Origin: Ptiloglossa arizonensis
Lineage: Eukaryota; Arthropoda; Insecta; Hymenoptera; Colletidae
NCBI RefSeq assembly: GCF_051014685.1
Contig: NW_027478400.1
Coordinates: forward strand, 868,001 to 932,000
Reading direction: 5' to 3'
DNA: 64,000 nucleotides
Position numbers and translations under genes: made by a program. The first letter of the stretch is position 1; every line of letters starts with the position of its first letter. The notes under the pieces are model-generated. The model was given only the letters and a program-made list of their open reading frames with translations, was not told where the DNA came from and searched no databases. Shown here one piece after another: positions 36,803 through 48,200 of this stretch.

Positions 36803-38417
36803 AATACAAATTTAATAAAAACATCCCTATCAAAAATAAAATATACCACACTATTATATTAATAATATTAAATTTTACCCCTTCAATTAATTTTCTTAAT
36901 CTTACTAATCAATAAATATTTAAACCATAAATTAATTCAAATCACCCGTTTTCAACACAAACTTCATATTTATACACTATATTAAATAAATATCCATAAG
37001 AATTTAAAAAAAAATAATTTAAACAAAATATTCTTATAATAAATTTTAATAATTTAACTGAATTAATATTTAATTTTAATCCATTATTAAAAATTCCTCT
37101 TAATAAATAACCAACTAGATATAATTTTAACACTATATACATATCAATCCCCTCCACAGGAGTAACACACATTCACATAAATATATTTATAAATATTCAT
37201 CCATAAAAAAATATAAATAGTAATATTATAACTATAGACCTTACCATATAACTATTTTTCCCCAAATTTACTAAAGGTCTAAAATTTAATTCTTTATTAA
37301 ATAAAACCCAACTAATCAAACGAATTGTATAAGAAATAGTCAAAAAGGTAGAGATATATTTAAATTAAATAGAGATTATAATTAAATTATATTTTTCCAT
37401 ACAAAAATATTCTAAAAATATATCTTTAGAATAAAATCCAGACGAAAAAGGAAACCCTACCAAATTCAATAAACACAAAATCATAATTATCCTCTTTATA
37501 GGAAAAATTTTAACTAAACCGCCATATTTCCGCATATCTTGATTTCCTATTATTCAAGGGATAAAATCCCCTGCACATATAAATATATTAGATTTAAATA
37601 AAGCATGCACAATTAAATGAAAAAAAGCCAAATCTCGGTACCCTAATCTCAAAATTATTAGAATAAACCCTAATTGACTCAAAGTAGAAAAAGCAATAAT
37701 TTTTTTAAAATCATACTCAAAATTTGCTATTAAAAATTTATATTACACATTATAATTATATTTCTATATCGATTTAGTAAATAAACTCCTGCAGTAACTA
37801 AAGTTGAAGAATGAACTAAAGAAGAAACAGGGGTAGGAGCAGTTATCGCAGCACGTAATCAAGAAGAAAACGGTATTTGAGTTCTTTTAGTTATTCCACA
37901 AATTAATAATATCAAAATCATACAGCCTCCTATTCTATCAATCAATATATATCCCCAAGAACCCCTAACTGAAGCCAAAACAATTAAAATTAATAAACAC
38001 ACATCACCTACTCGATTATATAAAACCAATAAGTTACCAAACAAAATGAAATTAATACTAAACCATCCCATCCAACTAAAATACTTAAAATTCTAGGCCT
38101 TATAATTATAATACATATAGATATAATAAATAATAATAACATATATTTATACCGATCAATATATATATATCACCCTCTATATATCCAACCCTATAAATTA
38201 CAATCATCAATGAAATTAATAAAACTACTCCTAAATATATTAAACTCATAAAATCCAAAAAATTAAAAAATTTAATTTTATCCTATTTAAATTTATTAAA
38301 ATCACTCCATAATGAAATCAATCTTTGTCACATAAAAATATAAACTTATAAACTTAAAAATATAAAACTCACACTATTAATAAATACTAAAATAAAACTA
38401 TATAAAAAAAAATTCAT
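36803..38417 (-). pseudogene. ND5: ND5, NADH dehydrogenase subunit 5 (NUMT copy)
   Basis: Large proton-pumping subunit of complex I on the - strand, starting near the ATG at 38,417. Recognisable blocks: Asn-Arg-Val-Gly-Asp-Val, then Thr-Gln-Ile-Pro-Phe-Ser-Ser-Trp-Leu followed by [20 protein letters not shown], then Ala-Asn-Phe-Glu-Tyr-Asp, Ser-Thr-Leu-Ser-Gln-Leu-Gly, His-Ala-Leu-Phe-Lys, Gly-Asn-Gln-Asp-Met-Arg and Phe-Ser-Ser-Gly-Phe-Tyr-Ser-Lys. The normally invariant Pro of Trp-Leu-Pro-Ala-Ala reads Arg. The stretch between Val-Tyr-Leu-Leu and Ala-Asn-Phe (about 37,735-37,775) looks some 15-20 residues too short and changes frame. It ends at tRNA-Phe, probably with an incomplete stop. 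Confidence 0.88.
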
Positions 38418-38480
38418 AATTTAAAATAAAATTTATACCTTTGATTCCACAAATCAATAATTTTAATAAACTATTTCAAC
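38418..38480 (-). tRNA. trnH: tRNA-His(GUG), NUMT copy
   Basis: Between ND4 and ND5 on the - strand. Anticodon arm TTGAT-TTGTGGA-ATCAA carries GTG. Acceptor GTTGAAA / TTTAAAT has one mismatch and one wobble. The position is canonical. Confidence 0.78.
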
Positions 38481-38756
38481 TTAATTATAAAACAATACTA
38501 TATCTAAAAATATAAAATTTAAAGGGATTCAATGTATTAAAACTATTATACAATTAAATACTGAATAGTTATTTATATACTTGTAAAAATAATTACCTTT
38601 CCCATGAAAAATATAAATAAATATATATATATATTGAATGTAAAAAATTTAAAAAACACACAAATAAAAATAAAATTACTAACATTTTCAACAAAATAAT
38701 TAAATTAATGAATAAAAATACCTCCCCAATTAAATTTAAAGAAATAGGAACTGATC
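38481..38756 (-). pseudogene. ND4: ND4 C-terminal part, cut by satellite, with frameshift
   Basis: The last ~90 codons of NADH dehydrogenase subunit 4 on the - strand. Val-Pro-Ile-Ser-Leu-Asn-Leu-Ile-Gly-Glu is followed by Leu-His-Ser-Met-Tyr-Met-Tyr, His-Gly-Lys-Gly and Leu-Met-His-Trp-Ile-Pro-Leu-Asn, ending TAA at 38,481-38,483. The frame changes between the AT-rich Tyr-Met run and His-Gly-Lys (38,600-38,635). The 5' portion is replaced by satellite DNA at 38,757, so this is the right breakpoint of the mitochondrial segment. Confidence 0.83.
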
Positions 38757-41700
38757 CGTTTCTCCGTTTCTCCGTTCATCCGTTTCTCAGTTTTTCCGTT
38801 TCTCCGTCTCTCCGTTTCTCCGTTTCTCGGTTTCTCCGTTTCTCCGTTTCTCGGTTTCTCGGTTTCTCGGTTTCTCGGTTTCTCCATTTTCGGTTTCTCC
38901 GTTTCTCCGTTTCACCGTTTCTTTGTTCGTTCCTCCCTTTCTTTCTTCGTTTCTCCGTTTCTTTGTTCGTTTCTCCATTTCTTTGTTAGTTTCTCCGTTT
39001 CTTTGTTCGTTTCTTCGTTTCTTTCTTCGTTTCTTCGCTTCTTTCATCGTTTCTCCGTTTCTTTCTTCGTTTCTCCGTTTCTTTCTACGTTTCCTTCTTC
39101 GTTTCTCCGTTTCTTTCTTCGTTTCTTTCTTCGTTTCTCCGTTTCTTTCTTCGTTTCTCCGTTTATTTCTTCGTCTCTCCATTTATTTCTCCGTTTCTCC
39201 GTTTCTTTCTTCGTTTCTCCGTTTCCTTCGTCGCTTCTCCGTTTCTTTTTTCGTTTCTCCGTTTCTTTCTTCGTTTCTCCGTTTCTTCCATCGTTTCTTC
39301 GTTTCTCCGTTTCTCCGTTTCTCCGTTTTTCCGTTTCTCCGTTTCTCCGTTTCTCCGTTTCTCCGTTTCTCCGTTCCTCCGTTTCTCCGGTGCTCCGTTT
39401 CTCGGTTTCTCCGTTTCTCCGTTTCTCGGTTTCTGTGTTTCTCCGTTTCTCCGTTTCTCGGTTTCTCGGTTTCTCAGTTGCTCCGTTTCTCCGTTTCTCC
39501 GTTTCTCCGTTTCTCCGTTTCTCCGTTTCTCCGTTTCTCCGTTTCTCCGTTTCTCCGTTTCTCCGTTTCTCCGTTTCTCCGTTTCTCCGTTTCTCCGTTT
39601 CTCCGTTTCTCCGTTTCTCCGTTTCTCCGTTTCTCCGTTTCTCCGTTTCTCCGTTTCTCCGTTTCTCCGTTTCTCCGTTTCTCCGTTTCTCCGTTTCTCC
39701 GTTTCTCCGTTTCTCCGTTTCTCCGTTTCTCCGTTTCTCCGTTTCTCCGTTTCTCCGTTTCTCCGTTTCTCCGTTTCTCCGTTTCTCCGTTTCTCCGTTT
39801 CTCCGTTTCTCCGTTTCTCCGTTTCTCCGTTTCTCCGTTTCTCCGTTTCTCCGTTTCTCCGTTTCTCCTTCTCTCCGTTTCTCCGTTTCTCCGTTTCTCC
39901 GTTTCTCCGTTTCTTTGTTCGTTTCTCCATTTCTTTGTTAGTTTCTCCGTTTCTTTGTTCGTTTCTTCGTTTCTTTCTTCGTTTCTTCGCTTCTTTCATC
40001 GTTTCTCCGTTTCTTTCTTCGTTTCTCCGTTTCTTTCTACGTTTCCTTCTTCGTTTCTCCGTTTCTTTCTTCGTTTCTTTCTTCGTTTCTCCGTTTCTTT
40101 CTTCGTTTCTCCGTTTATTTCTTCGTCTCTCCATTTATTTCTCCGTTTCTCCGTTTCTTTCTTCGTTTCTCCGTTTCCTTCGTCGCTTCTCCGTTTCTTT
40201 TTTCGTTTCTCCGTTTCTTTCTTCGTTTCTCCGTTTCTTCCATCGTTTCTTCGTTTCTCCGTTTCTCCGTTTCTCCGTTTTTCCGTTTCTCCGTTTCTCC
40301 GTTTCTCCGTTTCTCCGTTTCTCCGTTCCTCCGTTTCTCCGGTGCTCCGTTTCTCGGTTTCTCCGTTTCTCCGTTTCTCGGTTTCTGTGTTTCTCCGTTT
40401 CTCCGTTTCTCGGTTTCTCGGTTTCTCAGTTGCTCCGTTTCTCCGTTTCTCCGTTTCTCCGTTTCTCCGTTTCTCCGTTTCTCCGTTTCTCCGTTTCTCC
40501 GTTTCTCCGTTTCTCCGTTTCTCCGTTTCTCCGTTTCTCCGTTTCTCCGTTTCTCCGTTTCTCCGTTTCTCCGTTTCTCCGTTTCTCCGTTTCTCCGTTT
40601 CTCCGTTTCTCCGTTTCTCCGTTTCTCCGTTTCTCCGTTTCTCCGTTTCTCCGTTTCTCCGTTTCTCCGTTTCTCCGTTTCTCCGTTTCTCCGTTTCTCC
40701 GTTTCTCCGTTTCTCCGTTTCTCCGTTTCTCCGTTTCTCCGTTTCTCCGTTTCTCCGTTTCTCCGTTTCTCCGTTTCTCCGTTTCTCCGTTTCTCCGTTT
40801 CTCCGTTTCTCCGTTTCTCCGTTTCTCCGTTTCTCCGTTTCTCCGTTTCTCCGTTTCTCCGTTTCTCCTTCTCTCCGTTTCTCCGTTTCTCCGTTTCTCC
40901 GTTTCTCCGTTTCTCCGTTTCTCCGTTTCTCCGTTTCTCCGTTTCTCCGTTTCTCCGTTTCTCCATTTATTTCTCCGTTTCTCCGTTTCTTTCTTCGTTT
41001 CTCCGTTTCCTTCGTCGCTTCTCCGTTTCTTTCTTCGTTTCTCCGTTTCTTTCTTCGTTTCTCCGTTTCTTCCATCGTTTCTTCGTTTCTCCGTTTCTCC
41101 GTTTCTCCGTTTTTCCGTTTCTCCGTTTCTCCGTTTCTCCGTTTCTCCGTTTCTCCGTTTCTCCGTTCCTCCGTTTCTCCGGTGCTCCGTTTCTCGGTTT
41201 CTCCGTTTCTCCGTTTCTCGGTTTCTGTGTTTCTCCGTTTCTCCGTTTCTCGGTTTCTCAGTTGCTCCGTTTCTCCGTTTCTCCGTTTCTCCGTTTCTCC
41301 GTTTCTCCGTTTCACCGTTTCACCGTTTCTTTGTTCGTTCCTCCGTTTCTTTCTTCGTTTCTCCGCTTATTTCTTCGTCTCTCCATTTATTTCTCCGTTT
41401 CTCCGTTTCTTTGTTCGTTTCTCCGTTTCTTTGTTCGTGTCTCGGTTTCTTTGTTCGTTTCTCCGTTTCTTTGTTCGTTTCTCCGTTTCTTTGTTCGTTT
41501 CTCCGTTTCTTTCTTCGTTTCTCCATATCTTTCTTCTATTCTTCATTCCGTTCTTCGTTTCTCGGTTTCTTTCTTCGTTTCTTCGTGTCTTTCTTCGCTT
41601 CTCCGTTTCTTTCTTCGTTTCTCCGTTTCTCCGTTTCTCCGTTTCTCCGTTTCTCCGTTTCTCCGTTTCTCCGTTTCTCCGTTTCTCCGTTTCTCCGTTT

Positions 41701-43497
41701 CTCCGTTTCTCCGTTTCTCCGTTTCTCCGTTTCTCCGTTTCTCCGTTTCTCCGTTTCTCCGTTTCTCCGTTTCTCCGTTTCTCCGTTTCTCCGTTTCTCC
41801 GTTTCTCCGTTTCTCCGTTTCTCCGTTTCTCCGTTTCTCCGTTTCTCCGTTTCTCCGTTTCTCCGTTTCTCCGTTTCTCCGTTTCTCCGTTTCTCCGTTT
41901 CTCCGTTTCTCCGTTTCTCCGTTTCTCCGTTTCTCCGTTTCTCCGTTTCTCCGTTTCTCCTTCTCTCCGTTTCTCCGTTTCTCCGTTTCTCCGTTTCTCC
42001 GTTTCTCCGTTTCTCCGTTTCTCCGTTTCTCCGTTTCTCCGTTTCTCCGTTTCTCCGTTTCTCCGTTTCTCCGTTTCTCCATTTATTTCTCCGTTTCTCC
42101 GTTTCTTTCTTCGTTTCTCCGTTTCCTTCGTCGCTTCTCCGTTTCTTTCTTCGTTTCTCCGTTTCTTTCTTCGTTTCTCCGTTTCTTCCATCGTTTCTTC
42201 GTTTCTCCGTTTCTCCGTTTCTCCGTTTTTCCGTTTCTCCGTTTCTCCGTTTCTCCGTTTCTCCGTTTCTCCGTTTCTCCGTTCCTCCGTTTCTCCGGTG
42301 CTCCGTTTCTCGGTTTCTCCGTTTCTCCGTTTCTCGGTTTCTGTGTTTCTCCGTTTCTCCGTTTCTCGGTTTCTCAGTTGCTCCGTTTCTCCGTTTCTCC
42401 GTTTCTCCGTTTCTCCGTTTCTCCGTTTCACCGTTTCACCGTTTCTTTGTTCGTTCCTCCGTTTCTTTCTTCGTTTCTACGCTTATTTCTTCGTTTCTCC
42501 ATTTATTTCTCCGTTTCTCCGTTTCTTTGTTCGTTTCTCCGTTTCTTTGTTCGTGTCTCGGTTTCTTTGTTCGTTTCTCCGTTTCTTTGTTCGTTTCTCC
42601 GTTTCTTTGTTCGTTTCTCCGTGTCTTTCTTCGTTTCTCCGTTTCTTTCTTCGATTTTCCGTTTCTTTCTTCGTTTCTCCATATCTTTCTTCTATTCTTC
42701 ATTCCGTTCTTCGTTTCTCGGTTTCTTTCTTCGTTTCTTCGTGTCTTTCTTCGCTTCTCCGTTTCTTTCTTCGTTTCTCCGTTTCTCCGTTTCTCCGTTT
42801 CTCCGTTTCTCCGTTTCTCCGTTTCTCCGTTTCTCCGTTTCTCCGTTTCTCCGTTTCTCCGTTTCTCCGTTTCTCCGTTTCTCCGTTTCTCCGTTTCTCC
42901 GTTTCTCCGTTTCTCCGTTTCTCCGTTTCTCCGTTTCTCCGTTTCTCCGTTTCTCCGTTTCTCCGTTTCTCCGTTTCTCCGTTTCTCCGTTTCTCCGTTT
43001 CTCCGTTTCTCCGTTTCTCCGTTTCTCCGTTTCTCCGTTTCTCCGTTTCTCCGTTTCTCCGTTTCTCCGTTTCTCCGTTTCTCCGTTTCTCCGTTTCTCC
43101 GTTTCTCCGTTTCTCCGTTTCTCCGTTTCTCCGTTTCTCCGTTTCTCCGTTTCTCCGTTTCTCCGTTTCTCCGTTTCTCCGTTTCTCCGTTTCTCCGTTT
43201 CTCCGTTTCTCCGTTTCTCCGTTTCTCCGTTTCTCCGTTTCTCCGTTTCTCCGTTTCTCCGTTTCTCCGTTTCTCCGTTTCTCCGTTTCTCCGTTTCTCC
43301 GTTTCTCCGTTTCTCCGTTTCTCCGTTTCTCCGTTTCTCCGTTTCTCCGTTTCTCCGTTTCTCCGTTTTTCCGTTTCTCCGTTTCTCCGTTTCTCCGTTT
43401 CTCCGTTTCTCCGTTTCTCCGTTTCTCCGTTTCTCCGTTTCTCCGTTTCTCCGTTTCTCCTTCTCTCCGTTTCTCCGTTTCTCCGTTTCTCCGTTTA
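38757..43497 (-). repeat. Pyrimidine-rich satellite with pure GTTTCTCC arrays and ~1 kb higher-order repeats
   Basis: The same two-word satellite as at 9.3-25.9 kb but inverted, and dominated by the 8-mer. Long pure 8-mer runs lie at about 39,485-39,866, 40,440-40,866, 41,625-41,958 and 42,775-43,458. Marker words recur: TTTGTTAG at 38,983 and 39,935 (952 bp apart), CTTCCATCG near 39,287, 40,240, 41,070 and 42,186, and ATTCCGTTCTTCG at 41,545 and 42,701. A pure 8-mer array reads as an endless Arg-Phe-Ser-Val-Ser-Pro-Phe-Leu repeat in every frame of the + strand, which gives open frames over 4 kb long. No evidence of a gene. Confidence 0.93.
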
Positions 43498-44040
43498 GAT
43501 TATATGATTATAATAATTTTGATCGTACTTCAAAGTAAAGTGATGTTTCTTAAAGTTTTAAAACATGGAAAGTAATAATTGTCTAGGAGATATATCAATT
43601 TAACATTTGATTAATACTTGAAGAATCGAAATTTTTGGTATTTTCCTGATACCAAAGGTTGAAATTCAGGCATAAATTTTAGAAAATGTTTGATTTTGGG
43701 ACTCTTGGTGTCAGTGTACGATATGCGAGGAAGTGGCACGATTTCGCGGATTCTTAGAATTGACGTCAAATTCCAAGAATTTCCGCGAATCGAAATTTTG
43801 TTGTACTTTCGAACGAATTTCTGAATCATGGATCCCGATTTTCTTTGTATCAGGAGAACATGATAGTTGAGGACATATAGTTTTAAGTAGTTTTAGCAGT
43901 TTGATAGGATCGGGTTAAAGAAATGGAAACAAATAATGGACAAAAATAATGTTTCTGTTGTCAGTGAAATTGATTTTATTTCAATACATCAATTGAACTT
44001 GTTGAAAGTACTGTACCGTAAATTACTTTACTGTACCGTA
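43498..44040 (+). other. Junction module plus dispersed nuclear repeat flank
   Basis: The first ~25 bases (GATTATATGATTATAATAAT) are a variant of the ND2-side junction seen at 26,719, 28,984 and 30,833. From 43,523 to ~43,640 the sequence is the reverse complement of 26,943-27,060. About 43,660-43,760 resembles 49,190-49,285 (GGGACTCTTG, GATATGCGAGGAAGTG). A 14 bp direct repeat, TACTGTACCGTAAA, occurs at 44,009 and 44,029 next to the palindrome edge. I see no gene. Confidence 0.75.
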
Positions 44041-44177
44041 AAAATTACTATCCTAAACTCGCAGCCGATTAGCTCGGTACTACCCACGACGAATAATTAC
44101 TGTTCGTCGCGAGTAATACCGATTACCAGGTCTCACCACGTGGAGGTTGCTGCGAGCGGAGACCCGGAGAGAGATAG

Positions 44178-44264
44178 ATGGAATCAAAGTTCCATGGATC
44201 TCCCTCGACACCCGATACAAACGAAGATACTAAACCAAAGAGATGGAAGGAATCAATGTTCCTT
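44178..44264 (+). other. Two related hairpins with paired base changes
   Basis: ATGGAA-TCAAAG-TTCCAT (44,178-44,195) and AAGGAA-TCAATG-TTCCTT (44,247-44,264) lie in two imperfect copies of a ~30 bp segment, each followed by a GATCTCC word. The second base of the left stem and its partner both change (T:A to A:T), so pairing is kept. Confidence 0.6.
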
Positions 44265-45179
44265 CGATCTCCTCGTTTAGTTCTGCCAAGCAATTACATT
44301 ATGGAAAAATTAGGCAAAATTGGAAAAGACGCGACACGAACCGTGCAGTTGGTCCTACTAGGTCGGTCCCGTTTCCCCTCAGTGGGCCCGATTAAAGAGG
44401 AAATGCACGACGCAGTCCACTCATATAGAGTGCCCCGTTTCTCCCAACTCCGCGTCAGGAACCACGCAAAGCGTGGACCTGACTCATGGAGGATGACGAA
44501 GAGAGGGTCTTATGGCACAGGGCTTCCACAGGGACCGATGCGAACACCTGCCCCTGTGGTCGCAGCATGTTCTCTCTGGAAGCGGACGCACCAGAAGAGA
44601 CGGCGATCGACCGTTCGGACCACCTACACGGCCGGTCACTTGCTTATGCAACAAGCAGTGATGACCGGGCTGAAGAACGAGGAAGCGAGCAAAAGTAAGC
44701 TAAAGATTGGATAATTGCTTGACAGATAACAGATATTTGTACACGGTGGCCTTAAAATTAACTTATTCCAAGCTTAACTAAAGATCCCACGACGGTTGCG
44801 ACGATAGTGTCCTCTTCGTTCTTCGTTCTTTGTTCTTCGTTCTTAGTTCTTCGTTCTTCGTTCTCCGGTGTGCCTACCTAAGAGAAACCTAAAGTCAAGG
44901 CATGATAAAAAAATGATAGAAAATAGAAATGAAGTTGGTTAGTGATTAAATACAGTCATTCAGTAACAAAGGAAATAAAGGCAAGAATGACAAAAAAATA
45001 AACATGAAAAAACAAGTAAAAAGTAAAATCAGAGAACAAATAAAATAAATTACAGAAAGAAACAATTAAAAACCAAAGAAAGGATTGAGAGAATGGTCGC
45101 CAGTACTGACCACCGCCTACCGGCGGCCAGTACCGGTTACCAAGGTGGGGGTCCCCCTTCCATAAACCTAAAACGAAGA

Positions 45180-45243
45180 GATCCATCCACCTCCGAGGCT
45201 CCAGGAAGAATGAAATTTTAAACAACCGGGGGCTCCTTATATA
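45180..45243 (-). promoter_or_regulatory. RNA polymerase II core promoter, left arm, pointing left
   Basis: On the - strand TATATAAG (45,243-45,236) is followed by TCATTC, a full initiator match, with its A at 45,211, 32 bases downstream. GGATC at +28 to +32 is a full match to the arthropod downstream promoter element RGWYV. TATA, Inr and DPE are therefore all in register. Transcription would run leftward out of the element toward the pyrimidine satellite. Confidence 0.65.
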
Positions 45244-45299
45244 CCCTCCGTAAGGTCACTTACCGGTTCTTCCATTGTCTTTGTTCGATCTAATCGAAA

Positions 45300-48200
45300 T
45301 TTTCGAAGGCGAACGGTTTCGGTGAATGTTTGTTCATTTCCGCGATTGTTACTAACATTTATACATGTTCCCAATATTGATCGAACAATGTGCATCTTAT
45401 ATATGTATTGCAATTAATTAAGAAACTTATAGAAATTGATTTTGATCGAGACTCGATGTTAAAACGTGTTTCGTAAAGTTTTTAAGCATGGAAAGTAACA
45501 ATTGTTCATTAAATGCATTAAGTTAACATTTGTTTAATTCTTATAATTTACACAGTACGCGTAGAAGTTGTGTTTTTTACATAAAAGTGCCGAAATTCAA
45601 TTAATCGCTTTTTTAGATAGAAAAATCATCGCGATGAAGACTTGTGAATCGATAATCGATACCTGTAGCCTTGAAAATGTCAGTTGGATCTCAGCGAAAA
45701 ATTCCTTCGCGAACAAAGAATATTTCAACGAAATGATATTTTAAGCCATTATTTATACTAGAACATTGTTAATAATTGTTTAATCTACAGTCCTACGACG
45801 GTTGATAATAAATATGATAAATAAACATCGAGATATTGCGAAATCTTCGAAGGCGGACGGTTTCGGTTAATGTTTGTTCATTTCCGCGATTGTTATTAAC
45901 ATTTATGCATGTTCCCAATATTGATCGAACAATATGCACCTTATTTAGGTATCATAAATCATTAGTTAGTTTTCAGAAATTAATTGATTTCGAAAATGAA
46001 AGCAAAATATTGATATTCATATATTTCTCGATTTGCAACCTAAATTAATCTTTATAAGCAAATTATTCATTTACAATGCAAAAGAAAATGCATTTTGTAA
46101 CATTCATATTCCCAACTTTTACAGTGCAAACCATTAATTAGTTTACAAATGTTAATTTTCATAAAAAATGGAGAAATATATGTATACCAAACTCTTCGTT
46201 AAATTTTCCGATAAAATTTAATTCACATACTGTAACATAAAAGTTCGGAACGTGGAAAAATGTTTCTTACAATCGCCTAGAGACATAAACATTCGCTAAA
46301 GCAATTCGCCTTCCCAGATTTCGCAATATCTTGATGTTTGTTTATCATAATTATTAACAACCGTCGTAGGACCGTAGATTAAACAATTATTAACAATGTC
46401 CTAGTATAAATAATGGCTTAAAATATCATTTCGTTGAAATATTCTTTTTTCGCGATGGAATTGTTCTTATTGAGATCAAACCGACATTGTCAAGGCTGGA
46501 AATGTTTATCGATTCACAAACGTCTATCACGATGGTTTTTCCATCCAGAAAAGCGATTAATTGAATTTCGACGCTTTTACATCAAGAATACAGCTTCCAC
46601 GCATAATCCGAAAATTATAAGAACGAAACAAATGTTAAATTAATGTATCTAAAAAACAATTGTTACTTTCCATGCTTTGAAACATTAAGAAACACGTTTA
46701 TAGCTCGAATCTCGGTCAAAATTAATTGCTGTAGGCGAATCAATCATATTTAATGCATAAATAAGATGCATATTGTAAGATAAATGTTCGGAACATGTAT
46801 AAATGTTAGTAACAATCGCGGAAATGAACAAACATTCACCGAAACCGTTCGCCTTCGCAGATTTCGCAATATCTTGACGTTCATTTATCATATTTATTAA
46901 CAATCGTCGTAGGATTGTAGATTAAACCATTATTAACAATTTCCTAGTATAAATAATGGTTTAAAATATCATTTCGTTGAAATATTCTTTGTTCAGGAAG
47001 GAATTTTTCATTGAGATGCAACCGACATTCTCAAGGCTACACGTGTCGATCATCGCGAAGATTGTTCTATTCAGAAAAGCGATTAATTGAATTTCGCCGC
47101 TTTGGAGTAAAAAATGAAACTTCTACGCGTATTGTGTAAATTATAAAAATTAAACAAATGTTAAATTAATGTATCTAATAAACAATTGTTACTTTCCATG
47201 CTTTAAAACTTTCCTAAACACGTTTTACTATAAATCTCGATCAAAAACAATTTCTGTAAGTTACTTAATCATTTTTAATGCATAAATAAGGTGCACATTG
47301 TTCAGTTAATATTGAGAACATGCATAAATGTTAGTAACAATCGCGGAAATGAACAAACATTCACCGAAACCGTTCGTCTTCGCAGATTTTGCACTATCTC
47401 GATGTTTATTTATCATATTTATTAACAACCGTCATAGGACCATACTTTAGACAACTATTAACAATGTTCTAGTATAAATAATGGCTTGAAAGTCATTACT
47501 TTCTGGAAATATTTGTTAGATCGAACAAAGACAATCGAAGTAACCGTGCGATAAAATAAATGAATATTTCTCTACATATCGAAAAAATAGATTGTATATA
47601 AGCATGTATATTCCGAACGCTCAGTGACACACATATGTCACACGGCAATGAAGTGGGTTGCCATCTACTAGGGAATAGGTAAACTACACTTAAGGTGTGA
47701 AAACACCTGGCGGAGAAACGCTCAAGTTTGTTGAGGAATTGTTGTTATTTCCACCAATAGATAGCGCCACATGCATAATTTACCGACATTACAGATAAGT
47801 ATTTCCATTTGTATGGTATTCCCTACCGTGCAATAAAATAAATAAATATTTTTGTACAAAGTTTCGTGTGTATCATCTTTCGAATAAATGTAAAGTTAAA
47901 CGAAATCAGCGTAATGAAATTTCTCTGCATTCTAGCCTTCCTTTATACATTTAAAAAAATCTTTGATACCTCGAAATCATGGCTACACATATCGATTATC
48001 GACTCACAAGTGTTTATCACGATGATTTTTCTACATAGAAAAGCGATTAATCGAAATTCAGCACGTTTGAGTAAGAAATACAAATTCTACGCGTATTGTG
48101 TGAATTATGAGAATTAAATAAATGCTAAACTATTGCACTAAATAGTCAATTATTACTTTCCTTGCTTTCAAACTTTACGAAACAAGTTTTTACTTTGAAT

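Larger units (their letters stand above)
44041..45830 (+). repeat. Palindrome left arm
   Basis: Inverted counterpart of 50,350-51,990. The outer ~650 bp are clearly more GC-rich than the surroundings. Next, a GTTCTTC-type short tandem tract (44,815-44,866) and a T/A-rich stretch lead to the promoter at 45,236-45,243. Open frames in the outer part (for example 44,178-44,714) share their first ~70 codons with the right arm, but most base differences between arms change the amino acid. The frame does not look conserved as a protein. Confidence 0.8.

Noticed and set aside
38757..43497. Telomeric repeat (8 bp unit)
   Set aside because: The array is internal, flanked by NUMT and palindrome, occurs in both orientations, and does not resemble TTAGG or other G-rich insect telomere units.
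38923..43575. Open frame of about 1,550 codons on the + strand
   Set aside because: It is the 8-mer satellite read through. It runs across higher-order copies and ends only when the AT-rich flank begins.
44178..44714. 178-codon frame in the palindrome left arm, with a Cys-Pro-Cys-Gly motif in an overlapping frame
   Set aside because: The two arms share the N-terminal frame only because they are copies. Differences between arms mostly change amino acids, and the frames diverge after ~70 codons. No reverse transcriptase or transposase motif was found.
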